A stretch of DNA of 64,000 bases from Metabacillus halosaccharovorans (GTDB lineage Bacteria > Bacillota > Bacilli > Bacillales > Bacillaceae), in assembly GCF_002019635.1 (NCBI RefSeq), contig NZ_KV917372.1, positions 558,001 to 622,000 of the forward strand. Direction: 5' to 3'. The notes under the pieces are model-generated. The model was not told the DNA's origin and made no database searches. It saw nothing but the letters and a program-made list of their open reading frames with translations. Shown piece by piece: positions 52,233 through 60,620 of the stretch. Position numbers and translations under genes: made by a program. Position 1 is the stretch's first letter; each line of letters starts with the position of its first letter.

Positions 52233-53201
52233 TTATTTTTCAGTGTATATTGGCTCCTTAAATGTTCTTTCCCAATCTTGTTTTATTTCATTCGTATCCA
52301 GATTGACACCAATCATGACTAAATAATATTCACCCTTAAATGTTGACGGTTCCCAATTCACACGATTCATGACACATTGCATTGAATATGTACCTTCTTT
52401 TATATGAAGATATCCCTTTGCCCGGAGCAAATGACTTTTCCATCTCTTTAAAAACTTCTCAATTTGTTTTGTTGTTGTTTGTGTTGTTAGGGGAAGAGAG
52501 ATGCTTTTTATTCGAGAAAAGGATGTCCGCTTTTCATTTGGTATTTCGTCACTTCTTTTCATGTTCAGCCTCATTACACTCGAACTTTTGCTGAAGAAAA
52601 TGTCGTTTACATCTACTGCACTGAATGTTGTGAAGATAATTGGTGATAATGCATTTTCTTTTCTTAAAAGCTTTTCTACCTTTTTCTTCTTACCCTCTGA
52701 TACTAAGTCTGTTTTATTGACGATAAGATAATCAGCCACATTTATTTGTTTTTTTGTTGTTCTAACCAGATCACGGTCTGATTCAAACAAATTATGATAA
52801 GAGAGAATATTTTCTGCATCCACAATCGTTACAACCTTTTCTAAGTGAAGAAGGTGAAGTAGGTCAGGTTCTGTTATCGAGTCAACAACCTCCTCTGGAT
52901 CTGCCACCCCTGTTAGCTCAATAAATAGCACATCCGGTTTACGTCTCAGAAGCGTTAGGAGACATTCCGTAACTTCACTTTTCTTATTACAGCACATACA
53001 CCCGTCTAGTAATTTTTCTAAATGACTATTTTTTAACATTCCAGAAATACTTTCTCCATCTGTATCTGTCTTTCCAATTTCATTCATTAAAACTGATGGG
53101 TTTATATTTTTTTCATTACATATATGTAATAAATTCTTTAATAGTGTTGTTTTTCCACTTCCTAGGAATCCGCTTAAGATATAGACTGGTATTTTGCTCA
53201 T
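52233..53201 (-). CDS. second CobW/COG0523 GTPase
   Basis: A 322-residue G3E GTPase. P-loop GFLGSGKTT (11-19), CxCC motif DGCMCC (68, 70, 71), and NKTD (near 170) are present, while the C-terminal CobW_C domain is short. It is only distantly similar to the ZagA copy at 38102. ATG 53201 follows AAAGGAGGG. It heads a minus-strand unit with the ycgRQ-like pair, suggesting a joint metal-related role. A weak Zur-like sequence lies at 53248. Confidence 0.88.
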   Translation of the reverse strand: MSKIPVYILSGFLGSGKTTLLKNLLHICNEKNINPSVLMNEIGKTDTDGESISGMLKNSHLEKLLDGCMCCNKKSEVTECLLTLLRRKPDVLFIELTGVADPEEVVDSITEPDLLHLLHLEKVVTIVDAENILSYHNLFESDRDLVRTTKKQINVADYLIVNKTDLVSEGKKKKVEKLLRKENALSPIIFTTFSAVDVNDIFFSKSSSVMRLNMKRSDEIPNEKRTSFSRIKSISLPLTTQTTTKQIEKFLKRWKSHLLRAKGYLHIKEGTYSMQCVMNRVNWEPSTFKGEYYLVMIGVNLDTNEIKQDWERTFKEPIYTEK

Positions 53202-53247
53202 TACTTTCCCTCCTTTACTATTACAATACATATATACCTAACACAAA

Positions 53248-53262
53248 TCGAAACTATTCCTA
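53248..53262 (-). promoter_or_regulatory. weak Zur-like sequence before cobW2
   Basis: TCGAAACTATTCCTA matches only about 10 of 14 arm positions of the Zur consensus, so it may be chance. Confidence 0.25.
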
Positions 53263-53313
53263 TTAAAAATAATTTGTTTCTTCTTGACTTATTGAGTAAT
53301 ACAATAAAGGTAG

Positions 53314-53358
53314 AAAAAATAAAAGAAGCTGATTCAAATGGGTAAGAATCAGCTTCTT
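53314..53358 (-). terminator. rho-independent terminator of leuA
   Basis: A 12-bp perfect stem AGAAGCTGATTC/GAATCAGCTTCT followed on the minus strand by TTTATTTTTT, about 40 bp past the leuA stop. Confidence 0.92.
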
Positions 53359-53395
53359 GCATTTCATCTATATGAAATTAAAATGTTCTCTTTCC

Positions 53396-55096
53396 TTATT
53401 CTTTTACAATAATTAATTCTTTTTCAACTGAAAGTAAGTTTGAAACCATTTTGTTAATCGCACTAAATAAAGCTTTTACCGATGAAGTCATAATATCTAC
53501 GTCAATACCGCAGCCCCAGTATATCGTACCATCTTCTGCAGTTATCCCTACATATGAAACAGCTTTTGAACCAGATCCAATTTCTAGAGCATGCTCTTTA
53601 TAGACTAAATCTTTATAATCAATATTTAAATGATTTTGAATGGCGTTACTAATCGCATCAAGTCTTCCATTTCCCTCACCAACCAACTCATGTATTTCAT
53701 TATCCATCCGAACGGAAACAATCGTCTCATATTCTCCATTTGAGATAAAATTATAATGAATAAATTCAACTGGTGTATTAATATTCACATATTCATCGAT
53801 AAAAATATCATAAATTTCATTTGGCATAAGCTCTTTGTGCTTACGGTCTGATACATTTTTCACGCTATATCCAAAGCTTTCACGCATTTCAACAGGCAAG
53901 TCAAGACCATAAGATTGTTGAAGGATATAACCGATACCACCCTTCCCTGATTGGCTATTAATGCGGATAATATCTCCTTCATATTCTCTGCCAATATCCA
54001 TTGGGTCAATTAATAGATAAGGAACATTCCAATGCTGACATTCTTTTTCTTCTCGCCATTTCATCCCTTTCGCAATAGCATCTTGATGGGAGCCTGAGAA
54101 TGCAGTAAATACGAGTTCACCACCGTATGGGTGTCTTTCATGAACAGTCATTCTCGTCAATTTTTCATATATAGAAATAATTTTTGGGATATTATCAAAG
54201 TTCAGTTTTGCATCTATTCCATGTGAAAACATATTTAAGGCAAGTGTAACAATATCAACGTTTCCAGTTCTTTCTCCATTTCCAAACAGTGTTCCTTCAA
54301 CTCTCTGCGCACCTGCAAGCATCCCTAGCTCTGAGTCTGCCACACCAGTTCCTCTATCATTATGAGGGTGGATGGAAAGGATCACATTGTCTCTGAAATG
54401 AAGATGATCACTCATGTACTCAATTTGACTAGCGTAAACGTGCGGCATGGACATGGATACCGTTGCTGGCAGGTTAATGATGACCTTATTTTCAGCGGTA
54501 GGCTTCCAAATATTTAGAACTGCATTACAAATCTCAAGTGCAAATTCCATTTCTGTACCTGTGAAGCTCTCTGGGGAATATTGAAATTGAAATTGCCCTT
54601 CTGTTTCAGCAGCATACTTTTTAAGCAATTTTGCACCATTTACTGCTATATCAATAATTTGTTCTTCAGATTTCCTGAATACTTGCTCACGTTGTGCAAC
54701 AGATGTGGAATTGTAAAGATGAACAACTGCTTTTTTTGCACCTCTTAACGCTTCAAATGTTTTACTTATAATGTGTTCTCTTGATTGTGTTAACACTTGA
54801 ATGGTTACATCATCTGGAATAAGATCTTGTTCAATTAACGTACGTAAAAAAGCATATTCTGTTTCCGATGCGGCAGGAAACCCTACTTCTATCTCCTTAA
54901 ATCCTACTTCCAATAGCAATTGAAAATATTCTAATTTTTCCTCCAGACTCATCGGAACGACCAAAGCCTGATTTCCATCACGTAAATCGACACTGCACCA
55001 AGTCGGAGCTTCTGTAATATACTCCTTTTCAGTCCATTTCAAGCTTGTTACTGGGGGCATAAAGTATCCTCTAGCATACTTATTTGTATTTTCCAT
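53396..55096 (-). CDS. leuA: 2-isopropylmalate synthase, long (type 2) form
   Basis: A 566-residue enzyme making 2-isopropylmalate from 2-oxoisovalerate and acetyl-CoA, the first committed step of leucine synthesis. The metal and active-site strand reads WCSVDLRDGNQAL (about 33-45); 'EVGFPAASETEYAFLR', 'SIHPHNDRGTGVADSELGMLAGAQRVEGTLFGNGERTGN' (metal His pair and glycine loop) and the C-terminal LeuA dimer/regulatory domain ('LVGEGNGRLDAISNAI') follow. This is the longer LeuA clade rather than the short B. subtilis type. ATG 55096 follows AAGGTGG. It is led by a leucine T-box. Confidence 0.95.
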   Translation of the reverse strand: MENTNKYARGYFMPPVTSLKWTEKEYITEAPTWCSVDLRDGNQALVVPMSLEEKLEYFQLLLEVGFKEIEVGFPAASETEYAFLRTLIEQDLIPDDVTIQVLTQSREHIISKTFEALRGAKKAVVHLYNSTSVAQREQVFRKSEEQIIDIAVNGAKLLKKYAAETEGQFQFQYSPESFTGTEMEFALEICNAVLNIWKPTAENKVIINLPATVSMSMPHVYASQIEYMSDHLHFRDNVILSIHPHNDRGTGVADSELGMLAGAQRVEGTLFGNGERTGNVDIVTLALNMFSHGIDAKLNFDNIPKIISIYEKLTRMTVHERHPYGGELVFTAFSGSHQDAIAKGMKWREEKECQHWNVPYLLIDPMDIGREYEGDIIRINSQSGKGGIGYILQQSYGLDLPVEMRESFGYSVKNVSDRKHKELMPNEIYDIFIDEYVNINTPVEFIHYNFISNGEYETIVSVRMDNEIHELVGEGNGRLDAISNAIQNHLNIDYKDLVYKEHALEIGSGSKAVSYVGITAEDGTIYWGCGIDVDIMTSSVKALFSAINKMVSNLLSVEKELIIVKE

Positions 55097-55136
55097 GATA
55101 ACTTCCACCTTTTTTTAAATTAATTTTCAATAAAAA

Positions 55137-55400
55137 TAAAAAAGCCTGTCATCTCATAAGAGACGACAGGCTTAGCCTACGTGGTACCACTCTTTTTGGT
55201 TCATATAATAAATAAAATGAACCCGCTTAATGACTTTATTACGGTCGTCATCCGTTAAGACCTACCTATATCAGTCTTACCGCTCCCGGGCGAGTTGGGG
55301 AATGAATTGACTGTCTTGCACCAGCCGACAGCTCTCTGAACAATTGTGAATCCTTAATACTCCCGATCAAAGCGTTTCATTATTAGATTTATCTGATTTT
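55137..55400 (-). promoter_or_regulatory. T-box riboswitch leader of leuA (specifier CUC, Leu)
   Basis: On the minus strand a TATAAG -10 (55412-55407) precedes the transcript. Stem I shows AGTA and an AGAGAGCTGTCGG segment; the specifier loop has CCCCAACTCGCC with the Leu codon CTC at 55294-55292. The T-box sequence AGTGGTACCACG (about 55192-55181) precedes a terminator stem AGCCTGTCGTCTC/GAGATGACAGGCT and a T-run (55137-55172). Uncharged tRNA-Leu should permit leuA transcription. Confidence 0.93.
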
Positions 55401-55500
55401 TCTAATCTTATAATGAATTTAGAAAATATTCAAGACCTTATTGATATTTTTTTGGGAAAATAATTTCACTCTCTACATTCTTATCATTAGTCTTCATATA

Positions 55501-55536
55501 AAAAACACCTACAGATTAAAGTTCTGCAGGTGTTTT
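55501..55536 (-). terminator. rho-independent terminator of the opuA operon
   Basis: On the minus strand AAAACACCTGCAG pairs with CTGTAGGTGTTT and is followed by a T-run, 5 bp past the opuAC stop. Confidence 0.92.
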
Positions 55537-55541
55537 AACTA

Positions 55542-56447
55542 TTATTCTTTTAAATCTTCAATAGAATCAATGTCCATATATGCAGGAACAACTAGACCTG
55601 TTTTTGCTCCTTCAAGGTTTTCACCTAGATCTTCGAAGTCACCTTCATACTTTTCATATTGATCAGCATGTGTTAATGGTAACCATCCAGCTATATGTGC
55701 ATCGACACTACCATCAGCTACACCAGCCCACATTGGACCAGCTTCAACTTGACTTAGTGTTACTTCATATCCTAAGTCAGTTAATATTTTTGCCACAACA
55801 TTTGTGCTAGCAATTTCACTATCCCAAGCAACATATGCTAGTTTAACCTCTTCACCATTTCCTTTTTCAGCACCTTCTGTCCATTCCGCCACTTTGTCCG
55901 CATTGTCTTCCACCCATGCAGCTGCAGCTTCTTCAGGTGAAGTACCATCTTGAATTGCACTCATTACTACACCCATTTCATCAGGTGTCCAGAAGAATTG
56001 ATCTAAGACTTTGTGTACACCAGGCAGGTCTTCTGCTAAGCCGTTACGTGCAATAGAATGAATATTTTCTGCTTCCCCATAAACACCCTTAGGATCTTCT
56101 AAGTATTTTAAATCAAACTTAGAAAACATCCAGTGTGGTGTCCAGCCTGTCACAATAATAGGTTCTTCTTTCTTATAAGCCTTTTGAAGAGCAGCAGTCA
56201 TCGCAGCACCTGACCCTTCTACTAATTCCCAGTCAGTTAATTCATACTCTTCAAGAGCAGATGAAGTTGCCTTCATGATACCGGCACCTGGATCAATACC
56301 AGTGATTTTGTATTCTACGCTTTCTCCAACAGATGCTGTGCTTCCTTCTGAGTTTGATGAATCGTTTGATGTTTCTTCACCACCACATGCAGCCAGACCA
56401 AATGTAAGACCCAATGCTAATGTTGCTTTTGATAATTTTGTAAACAT
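55542..56447 (-). CDS. opuAC: glycine betaine-binding lipoprotein
   Basis: A 301-residue substrate-binding lipoprotein. The signal ends in lipobox LAAC (Cys21), and the mature part reads 'GIDPGAGIMKATSSALEEYELTDWELVEGSGAAMTAAL' and 'EEPIIVTGWTPHWMFSKFDLKYLEDPKG', typical of OpuAC-type ligand-binding clefts where three tryptophans cage the betaine (WTPHWM supplies two). It delivers osmoprotectants to OpuAA/OpuAB during salt stress. It has its own ribosome binding site AAGGGGGA and follows opuAB after 82 bp; a hairpin lies between. Confidence 0.95.
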   Translation of the reverse strand: MFTKLSKATLALGLTFGLAACGGEETSNDSSNSEGSTASVGESVEYKITGIDPGAGIMKATSSALEEYELTDWELVEGSGAAMTAALQKAYKKEEPIIVTGWTPHWMFSKFDLKYLEDPKGVYGEAENIHSIARNGLAEDLPGVHKVLDQFFWTPDEMGVVMSAIQDGTSPEEAAAAWVEDNADKVAEWTEGAEKGNGEEVKLAYVAWDSEIASTNVVAKILTDLGYEVTLSQVEAGPMWAGVADGSVDAHIAGWLPLTHADQYEKYEGDFEDLGENLEGAKTGLVVPAYMDIDSIEDLKE

Positions 56448-56493
56448 TCTATTGTCCCCCTTTAAGTTTTTACATCCTATTTGGATGAATCTA

Positions 56494-56531
56494 TTAAAAA
56501 CTTACACGTACAAAACGTACGGAAGTTTTTT
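56494..56531 (-). terminator. attenuator-like hairpin between opuAB and opuAC
   Basis: On the minus strand CGTAC-5-GTACG extended by ACTT/AAGT pairs is followed by TTTTT, starting at the opuAB stop codon. It could partly end transcription; note that it precedes, rather than follows, the binding-protein gene. Confidence 0.5.
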
Positions 56532-57363
56532 ATGCTTTTTTCCCAATATTCTGCGTAATTCGATCAAGTATAATGGCTATAATAACAATCGCTAATCCAG
56601 CTTCAAATCCCGTACCTGTTTGTAACTGTGTCACTGCCCGATAAACATCTGCTCCAAGTCCGGGAGCACCAACCATTGAAGCAATAACAACCATCGATAA
56701 AGCGAGCATGATGCTTTGATTTATACCAGCCATAATAGTCGGCATCGCTAACGGAAGCTGAACCTTTATTAATTTTTGACGAGTGGTTGACCCAAACGCT
56801 TGTGTTGCTTCAATCAAGTCTTCTGGGACTTGTTTTATTCCGAGAATTGTTAGACGTATAGTGGGAGGCATCGCAAAAATAACAGATGCTACAACTCCAG
56901 GTACAACACCAATATTAAAGAAAAAGATTGCAGGTAATAAGTAAACAAACGCAGGCATTGTTTGCATGAAGTCGAGAAGTGGTGTCACAATTTTACTGAC
57001 TAACTCACTTTGCGAAGCCCAAATTCCGATCGGAATACCAAGAATAATAGATATACCAACTGATGTTAAGACAAGGGCAATCGTATCGAGCATATTTTCC
57101 CAATATCCTAAGTTATCTATCAGTAATAACCCTATAAATGTAAATAACGCAATCTTCCAATTACATACTTTCCACGCGAGTACACCAACAAGAACAGCTA
57201 AAATAATCGACGGAATGAAACCGAGACCCAACACAATTCCTTCGACAAATGATTCCAAACCAATTGCAATTCCTTCAAAAAATGGTTCAAAATGATCAAC
57301 TAACCACTCGATGAAAAAATCAATCCATGCTCCTATTGGTAGTTTAGGCAATAAATTTTCCAT
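56530..57363 (-). CDS. opuAB: glycine betaine ABC transporter permease
   Basis: A 277-residue permease with an N-terminal amphipathic region, then six or seven helices. The EAA-type loop is 'GIKQVPEDLIEATQAFGSTTRQKLIKVQLPLAMPTIMAGINQSIML', typical of OpuAB/ProW proteins. 'PIGIWASQSELVSKIVTPLLDFMQTMPAFVYLLPAIFFF' is the other diagnostic part. It follows opuAA with a 1-bp overlap, so transcription and probably translation are coupled. Confidence 0.95.
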   Translation of the reverse strand: MENLLPKLPIGAWIDFFIEWLVDHFEPFFEGIAIGLESFVEGIVLGLGFIPSIILAVLVGVLAWKVCNWKIALFTFIGLLLIDNLGYWENMLDTIALVLTSVGISIILGIPIGIWASQSELVSKIVTPLLDFMQTMPAFVYLLPAIFFFNIGVVPGVVASVIFAMPPTIRLTILGIKQVPEDLIEATQAFGSTTRQKLIKVQLPLAMPTIMAGINQSIMLALSMVVIASMVGAPGLGADVYRAVTQLQTGTGFEAGLAIVIIAIILDRITQNIGKKA

Positions 57364-58616
57364 TATAAAACCTCCCTTTCTTCAGTAACAGGGAGCTCTA
57401 CTTTTTCCGTATCGTTTATATACGTATCATTGCCTGCTAGTGCACCAATGACTGCACCTCTGATCACAATTCCTTTTAACCTGTTGTTTTCATCAATTAC
57501 TGTTACTGGAATTACAGCATCTGAGACATCATCAAAGAGATCAACTAATAAAGTATCAGGTGACACAGTTTTTACGTCTTTTATAATAACTTCATTTAAC
57601 GAAAGTCCCTTTTCAATTGCTTGTTTTGCATCTTGTGCAGAAACAGCTCCAATTAGTCTTTTTTGCTTATCTACTACATACACAGTAGAGATGGCATGGT
57701 CCTGCATCAGTTTTAATGCGACTCGCGGACCTTTTTCTAGCTGAACTGTTTCGGGACGTTTCATCACATGTGCAGCCGTGAGTACTTTCGATAAATCCAC
57801 ATCTTCTACGAATCTTTCAACATATTCATTTGAAGGGTTCATAAGAATTTCTTCAGGAGAACCAATTTGAACGATGTTTCCATCTTTCATTAACGCAATG
57901 CGATCACCTATTCGTAATGCTTCATCCAAATCGTGTGTAATAAAAATAATTGTTTTCTCCATTGTCGATTGGAGCTCAAGTAATTCATCTTGCATATCCT
58001 TACGGATGAGCGGATCTAATGCACTAAAGGCTTCATCCATTAACAATATGTCAGGATCATTTGCTAAAGCTCTCGCAAGACCGACACGCTGCTGCATACC
58101 GCCACTTAGCTGGCTTGGAAATTGTTGTTCATATCCCTCAAGTCCTACAAGTTTCAAAGCTTCCAATGCTCTTTTCTTACGGTCTGATTTTTCAACACCT
58201 TGAATTTCAAGACCATATTCTGTATTTTCAAGTACTGATCGATGTGGAAACAAAGCAAATTTCTGGAAGACCATACTTAATTTTTTTCTTCGTACATTTC
58301 GTAGCTCTTCTTTGTTCATTGATACAATATCTTCTCCATCGATCAACACTTGACCACTTGTAGGCTCTATTAGTCTGTTGAACATACGAACAAGTGTAGA
58401 TTTCCCACTTCCCGAGAGACCCATAATCACAAAAATTTCTCCAGGATACACTTCAAAATTCGCACGGTTCACACCAACTGTTGAACCTGTTTCTTTTAAA
58501 ATCTCCTGTTTTGATTTTCCTTGTTTTAAAAGTTGTGCTGCTTTTTTGGTATTCTTCCCAAATATTTTCGACACATCTTTTACGGAGATTTTTACCGTTT
58601 TTTCTTCCATATTCAT
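57363..58616 (-). CDS. opuAA: glycine betaine ABC transporter ATPase with CBS domains
   Basis: A 417-residue ATPase. Walker A GLSGSGKST (near 70), signature QLSGGMQQRVGLARAL, Walker B ILLMDEAFSALDP. The C-terminal third (about 285-405) is a tandem CBS pair that in OpuA senses ionic strength at the membrane. The N-terminal segment 'VKDVSKIFGKNTKKAAQLLKQG' is specific to OpuAA/ProV. It is the first gene of the operon; ATG follows GAGGTG. It imports glycine betaine or other compatible solutes under high osmolarity. Confidence 0.95.
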   Translation of the reverse strand: MNMEEKTVKISVKDVSKIFGKNTKKAAQLLKQGKSKQEILKETGSTVGVNRANFEVYPGEIFVIMGLSGSGKSTLVRMFNRLIEPTSGQVLIDGEDIVSMNKEELRNVRRKKLSMVFQKFALFPHRSVLENTEYGLEIQGVEKSDRKKRALEALKLVGLEGYEQQFPSQLSGGMQQRVGLARALANDPDILLMDEAFSALDPLIRKDMQDELLELQSTMEKTIIFITHDLDEALRIGDRIALMKDGNIVQIGSPEEILMNPSNEYVERFVEDVDLSKVLTAAHVMKRPETVQLEKGPRVALKLMQDHAISTVYVVDKQKRLIGAVSAQDAKQAIEKGLSLNEVIIKDVKTVSPDTLLVDLFDDVSDAVIPVTVIDENNRLKGIVIRGAVIGALAGNDTYINDTEKVELPVTEEREVL

Positions 58617-58722
58617 TTTTTCACCTCTATATATTCACTAGATAAAACGTGACAACCATCAATTTTATTCTGTTTAGCCCTCCATTCAAATGAATTGTCC
58701 GTCTCATGTAACTCGCTCTTCT

Positions 58723-58751
58723 ATTATAGAAATATTACAAAAAGATTACAA
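58723..58751 (-). promoter_or_regulatory. sigma-A type promoter of opuA
   Basis: On the minus strand TTGTAA (58751-58746), a 17-bp spacer and TATAAT (58728-58723), about 105 bp before the opuAA start. The -10 is consensus and the -35 close. Confidence 0.65.
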
Positions 58752-58785
58752 AGCCCATATATGCTCATATTCGCTCGTAAACTTT

Positions 58786-58803
58786 GTACAGAAAAAACTG
58801 TAC
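58786..58803. promoter_or_regulatory. 18-bp palindrome upstream of the opuA promoter, candidate operator
   Basis: GTACAG-6-CTGTAC, perfect inverted repeat around an A-tract, located about 35 bp upstream of the opuA -35 and between opuA and the GbsR-type gene. It is a candidate binding site for that regulator. Confidence 0.45.
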
Positions 58804-58900
58804 GTACTTTACATACTTGATTCTTATAAATCCTTCCATATGCTTCACTTTCTTTATCTTTACTTTCAGATTAGAAATGGGTAGTCTATACATATAAAGT

Positions 58901-59053
58901 GAGACTTCCATCAGTGGAGGTTTACTTCATCTCCACTGATGGTTAGCGAAACTTATCGGATCTTTACGGGCAATTATCAGTTATTTCCCAATATCTTCTT
59001 CGCTACTCTCGAATCTTGTAGTAGAAGACTTACTGCCCGTTAAGAATGGGATA
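58901..59053. other. structured element (two pairings) between opuA and the regulator gene
   Basis: CCATCAGTGGAG and CTCCACTGATGG (58908-58919, 58931-58942) form a perfect 12-bp hairpin. Further on, ACGGGCA (58966-58972) can pair with TGCCCGT (59034-59040) to enclose about 60 nt. The two elements together look like a folded RNA or a dispersed repeat element; which strand is transcribed is unknown. Confidence 0.5.
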
Positions 59054-59078
59054 ACAGGTTTATAGGATGTGAAAGAGT

Positions 59079-59630
59079 TTGCAGGAAGGTAAAGACGAAC
59101 TTGAGAGAGCTCGCGAACGTGTAATTGAAGCAATATCACAAAACATGAACTTATATGGTGTTACTCCTTCGATAGGAAGGCTTTGGGGTCTTCTCTATTT
59201 TCAAAATGAACCTATGACATTAGATGAAATGAAGAATGAATTAGGGATGAGTAAAACGAGTATGAGTACATCTGTAAGAACCTTGATGGATCTCCATATG
59301 GTCGATAAAGTGTGGAAAAAAGGAATTAGAAAAGATCTTTATGAGGTGGAAGAAGACTGGTACCAAACGTTTATTGATTTTTTCACCATTAAGTGGAGAA
59401 GCGGTGTCATGATAAATGTTAACGCAATTGAAAAGTCTCTTCAGGAACTAAACAAACTTCTTGAACGTCCTGGCATTTCTGCGGATGATAAAGAAACGGT
59501 AAGACGTGATATTGGGAAATTACATGACGCATTAGATTACTATAATTGGTTAAATAGATTGGTTGATACGTTTGAAACACATGAAATTTTCAAATACATC
59601 CCCAAACAGAAAGAAGACACATCGCAATAA
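59079..59630 (+). CDS. opuAR: GbsR/OpcR-type (MarR-related) transcriptional regulator, OpuAR-like
   Basis: A 183-residue winged-helix regulator with the conserved 'ARERVIEAISQNMNLYGVTPSIGRLWGLLYF' opening of the GbsR family, a helix-turn-helix 'TLDEMKNELGMSKTSMSTSVRTL', and a wing. GbsR-type proteins repress compatible-solute genes: OpcR and GbsR in B. subtilis, and a divergent OpuAR next to opuA in B. infantis. Its position divergent to opuA suggests the same job. It starts at TTG 59079, the only in-frame start with any purine-rich site, since a stop lies nine bases upstream. Confidence 0.88.
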   Translation: MQEGKDELERARERVIEAISQNMNLYGVTPSIGRLWGLLYFQNEPMTLDEMKNELGMSKTSMSTSVRTLMDLHMVDKVWKKGIRKDLYEVEEDWYQTFIDFFTIKWRSGVMINVNAIEKSLQELNKLLERPGISADDKETVRRDIGKLHDALDYYNWLNRLVDTFETHEIFKYIPKQKEDTSQ

Positions 59631-59653
59631 TTATGGGTCTTCTTTCTTATTTT
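59608..59653 (+). terminator. rho-independent terminator of the regulator gene
   Basis: AGAAAGAAGAC/GTCTTCTTTCT pairs around a loop that contains the stop codon and is followed by TATTTT. It also lies at the end of the convergent epimerase gene. Confidence 0.8.
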
Positions 59654-60542
59654 AAGCGATTAAAATATCTTGTAAAGTTTTATTAAGCGTATCATATGTA
59701 AAATTGAATCCTTCTTTTTGAAGTCTTTCCGGTATGACCCAACGACTTTTCAAAACAAGCTCAGTTTCCGTTCGAATGAGGATTGATCCTAACTCGAGCA
59801 TCCATTTAGGTGCAGGGAAACCAAAAGGAACGTTCATCATACTTCGAAGATTTTGCATCAGTTCTTGGTTTGTCACAGGGTTAGGAGCAGAGCAATTAAA
59901 TACACCTTCAAGATCTTTTCTATTTTGTAAAAAGAGGACAACCCTGAACAAATCTTCTACATGGATCCAGCTGAATTTTTGATGACCTGATCCTTGATTA
60001 CCTCCTAGGCCAAACTTGACTAAGTTTTGGTATGGGACCATAACTCCTCCATTTTTTCCCAAGACGATTGCAATTCGCAGAGCTACTTGCCTTGTGTTTG
60101 GCAGATTGAATGAAAAAAAGGCTTCTTCCCAAGCAGTCGCTACGTCTACGGAAAAACCGGATCCAACCTCACCATCAGTTTCTGTCATTGGACGATCCTC
60201 AGCATGACGGTAGATTGTAGCTGTACTGGAATTGATCCATAATTTAGGTGGAGCTGTACAACGTTTCATTGCTTGTCCTAATTGGTTCGTTGTCATTAAT
60301 CTTGAATTCATAATTTCTTGTCTGTTTTTCTCATTATATCGGCAATTCACTGATTTTCCTGCCAGGTTTATGAGTAACTCAGCATGATTCAACGCCTCCA
60401 CAATAGCTTCTTCATTTTCCCACGAAACATGCTGTGGACGTCTTGATATTATGGTTACATCATAACCGAGTTTGATAAATTCCCGCTCAAAAAATTGTCC
60501 AATAAAACCCGTTCCCCCGGCTATTACGACTTTTTTGTTCAT
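59652..60542 (-). CDS. yfhF: TIGR01777-family NAD-dependent epimerase-like protein (YfhF-like)
   Basis: A 296-residue protein of the extended-SDR epimerase family. The dinucleotide loop is VVIAGGTGFIGQFFEREF (GGTGFIG), followed by 'LINLAGKSVNCRYNEKNRQEIMNSR' with the conserved 'NLAG' and 'R' segments, and the C-terminal 'WVIPERLQKEGFNFTY'. This is the YfhF/TIGR01777 group (cell-division or chromosome-associated SDRs such as SulA-like); no catalytic substrate is known. ATG 60542 follows GAGGG; ATG 60551 abuts it. Confidence 0.9.
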   Translation of the reverse strand: MNKKVVIAGGTGFIGQFFEREFIKLGYDVTIISRRPQHVSWENEEAIVEALNHAELLINLAGKSVNCRYNEKNRQEIMNSRLMTTNQLGQAMKRCTAPPKLWINSSTATIYRHAEDRPMTETDGEVGSGFSVDVATAWEEAFFSFNLPNTRQVALRIAIVLGKNGGVMVPYQNLVKFGLGGNQGSGHQKFSWIHVEDLFRVVLFLQNRKDLEGVFNCSAPNPVTNQELMQNLRSMMNVPFGFPAPKWMLELGSILIRTETELVLKSRWVIPERLQKEGFNFTYDTLNKTLQDILIA

Positions 60543-60620
60543 TTTCACCATCCCTCACATACCATTAATACCTAAAGCTTACCATATGTTTAGTCTGTTA
60601 AGGAATGTTAATTGGCGACC

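Noticed and set aside
53248-53262. Zur-like sequence upstream of cobW2
   Set aside because: Only about 10 of 14 arm positions match; kept as a low-confidence feature and not counted among the seven good sites.
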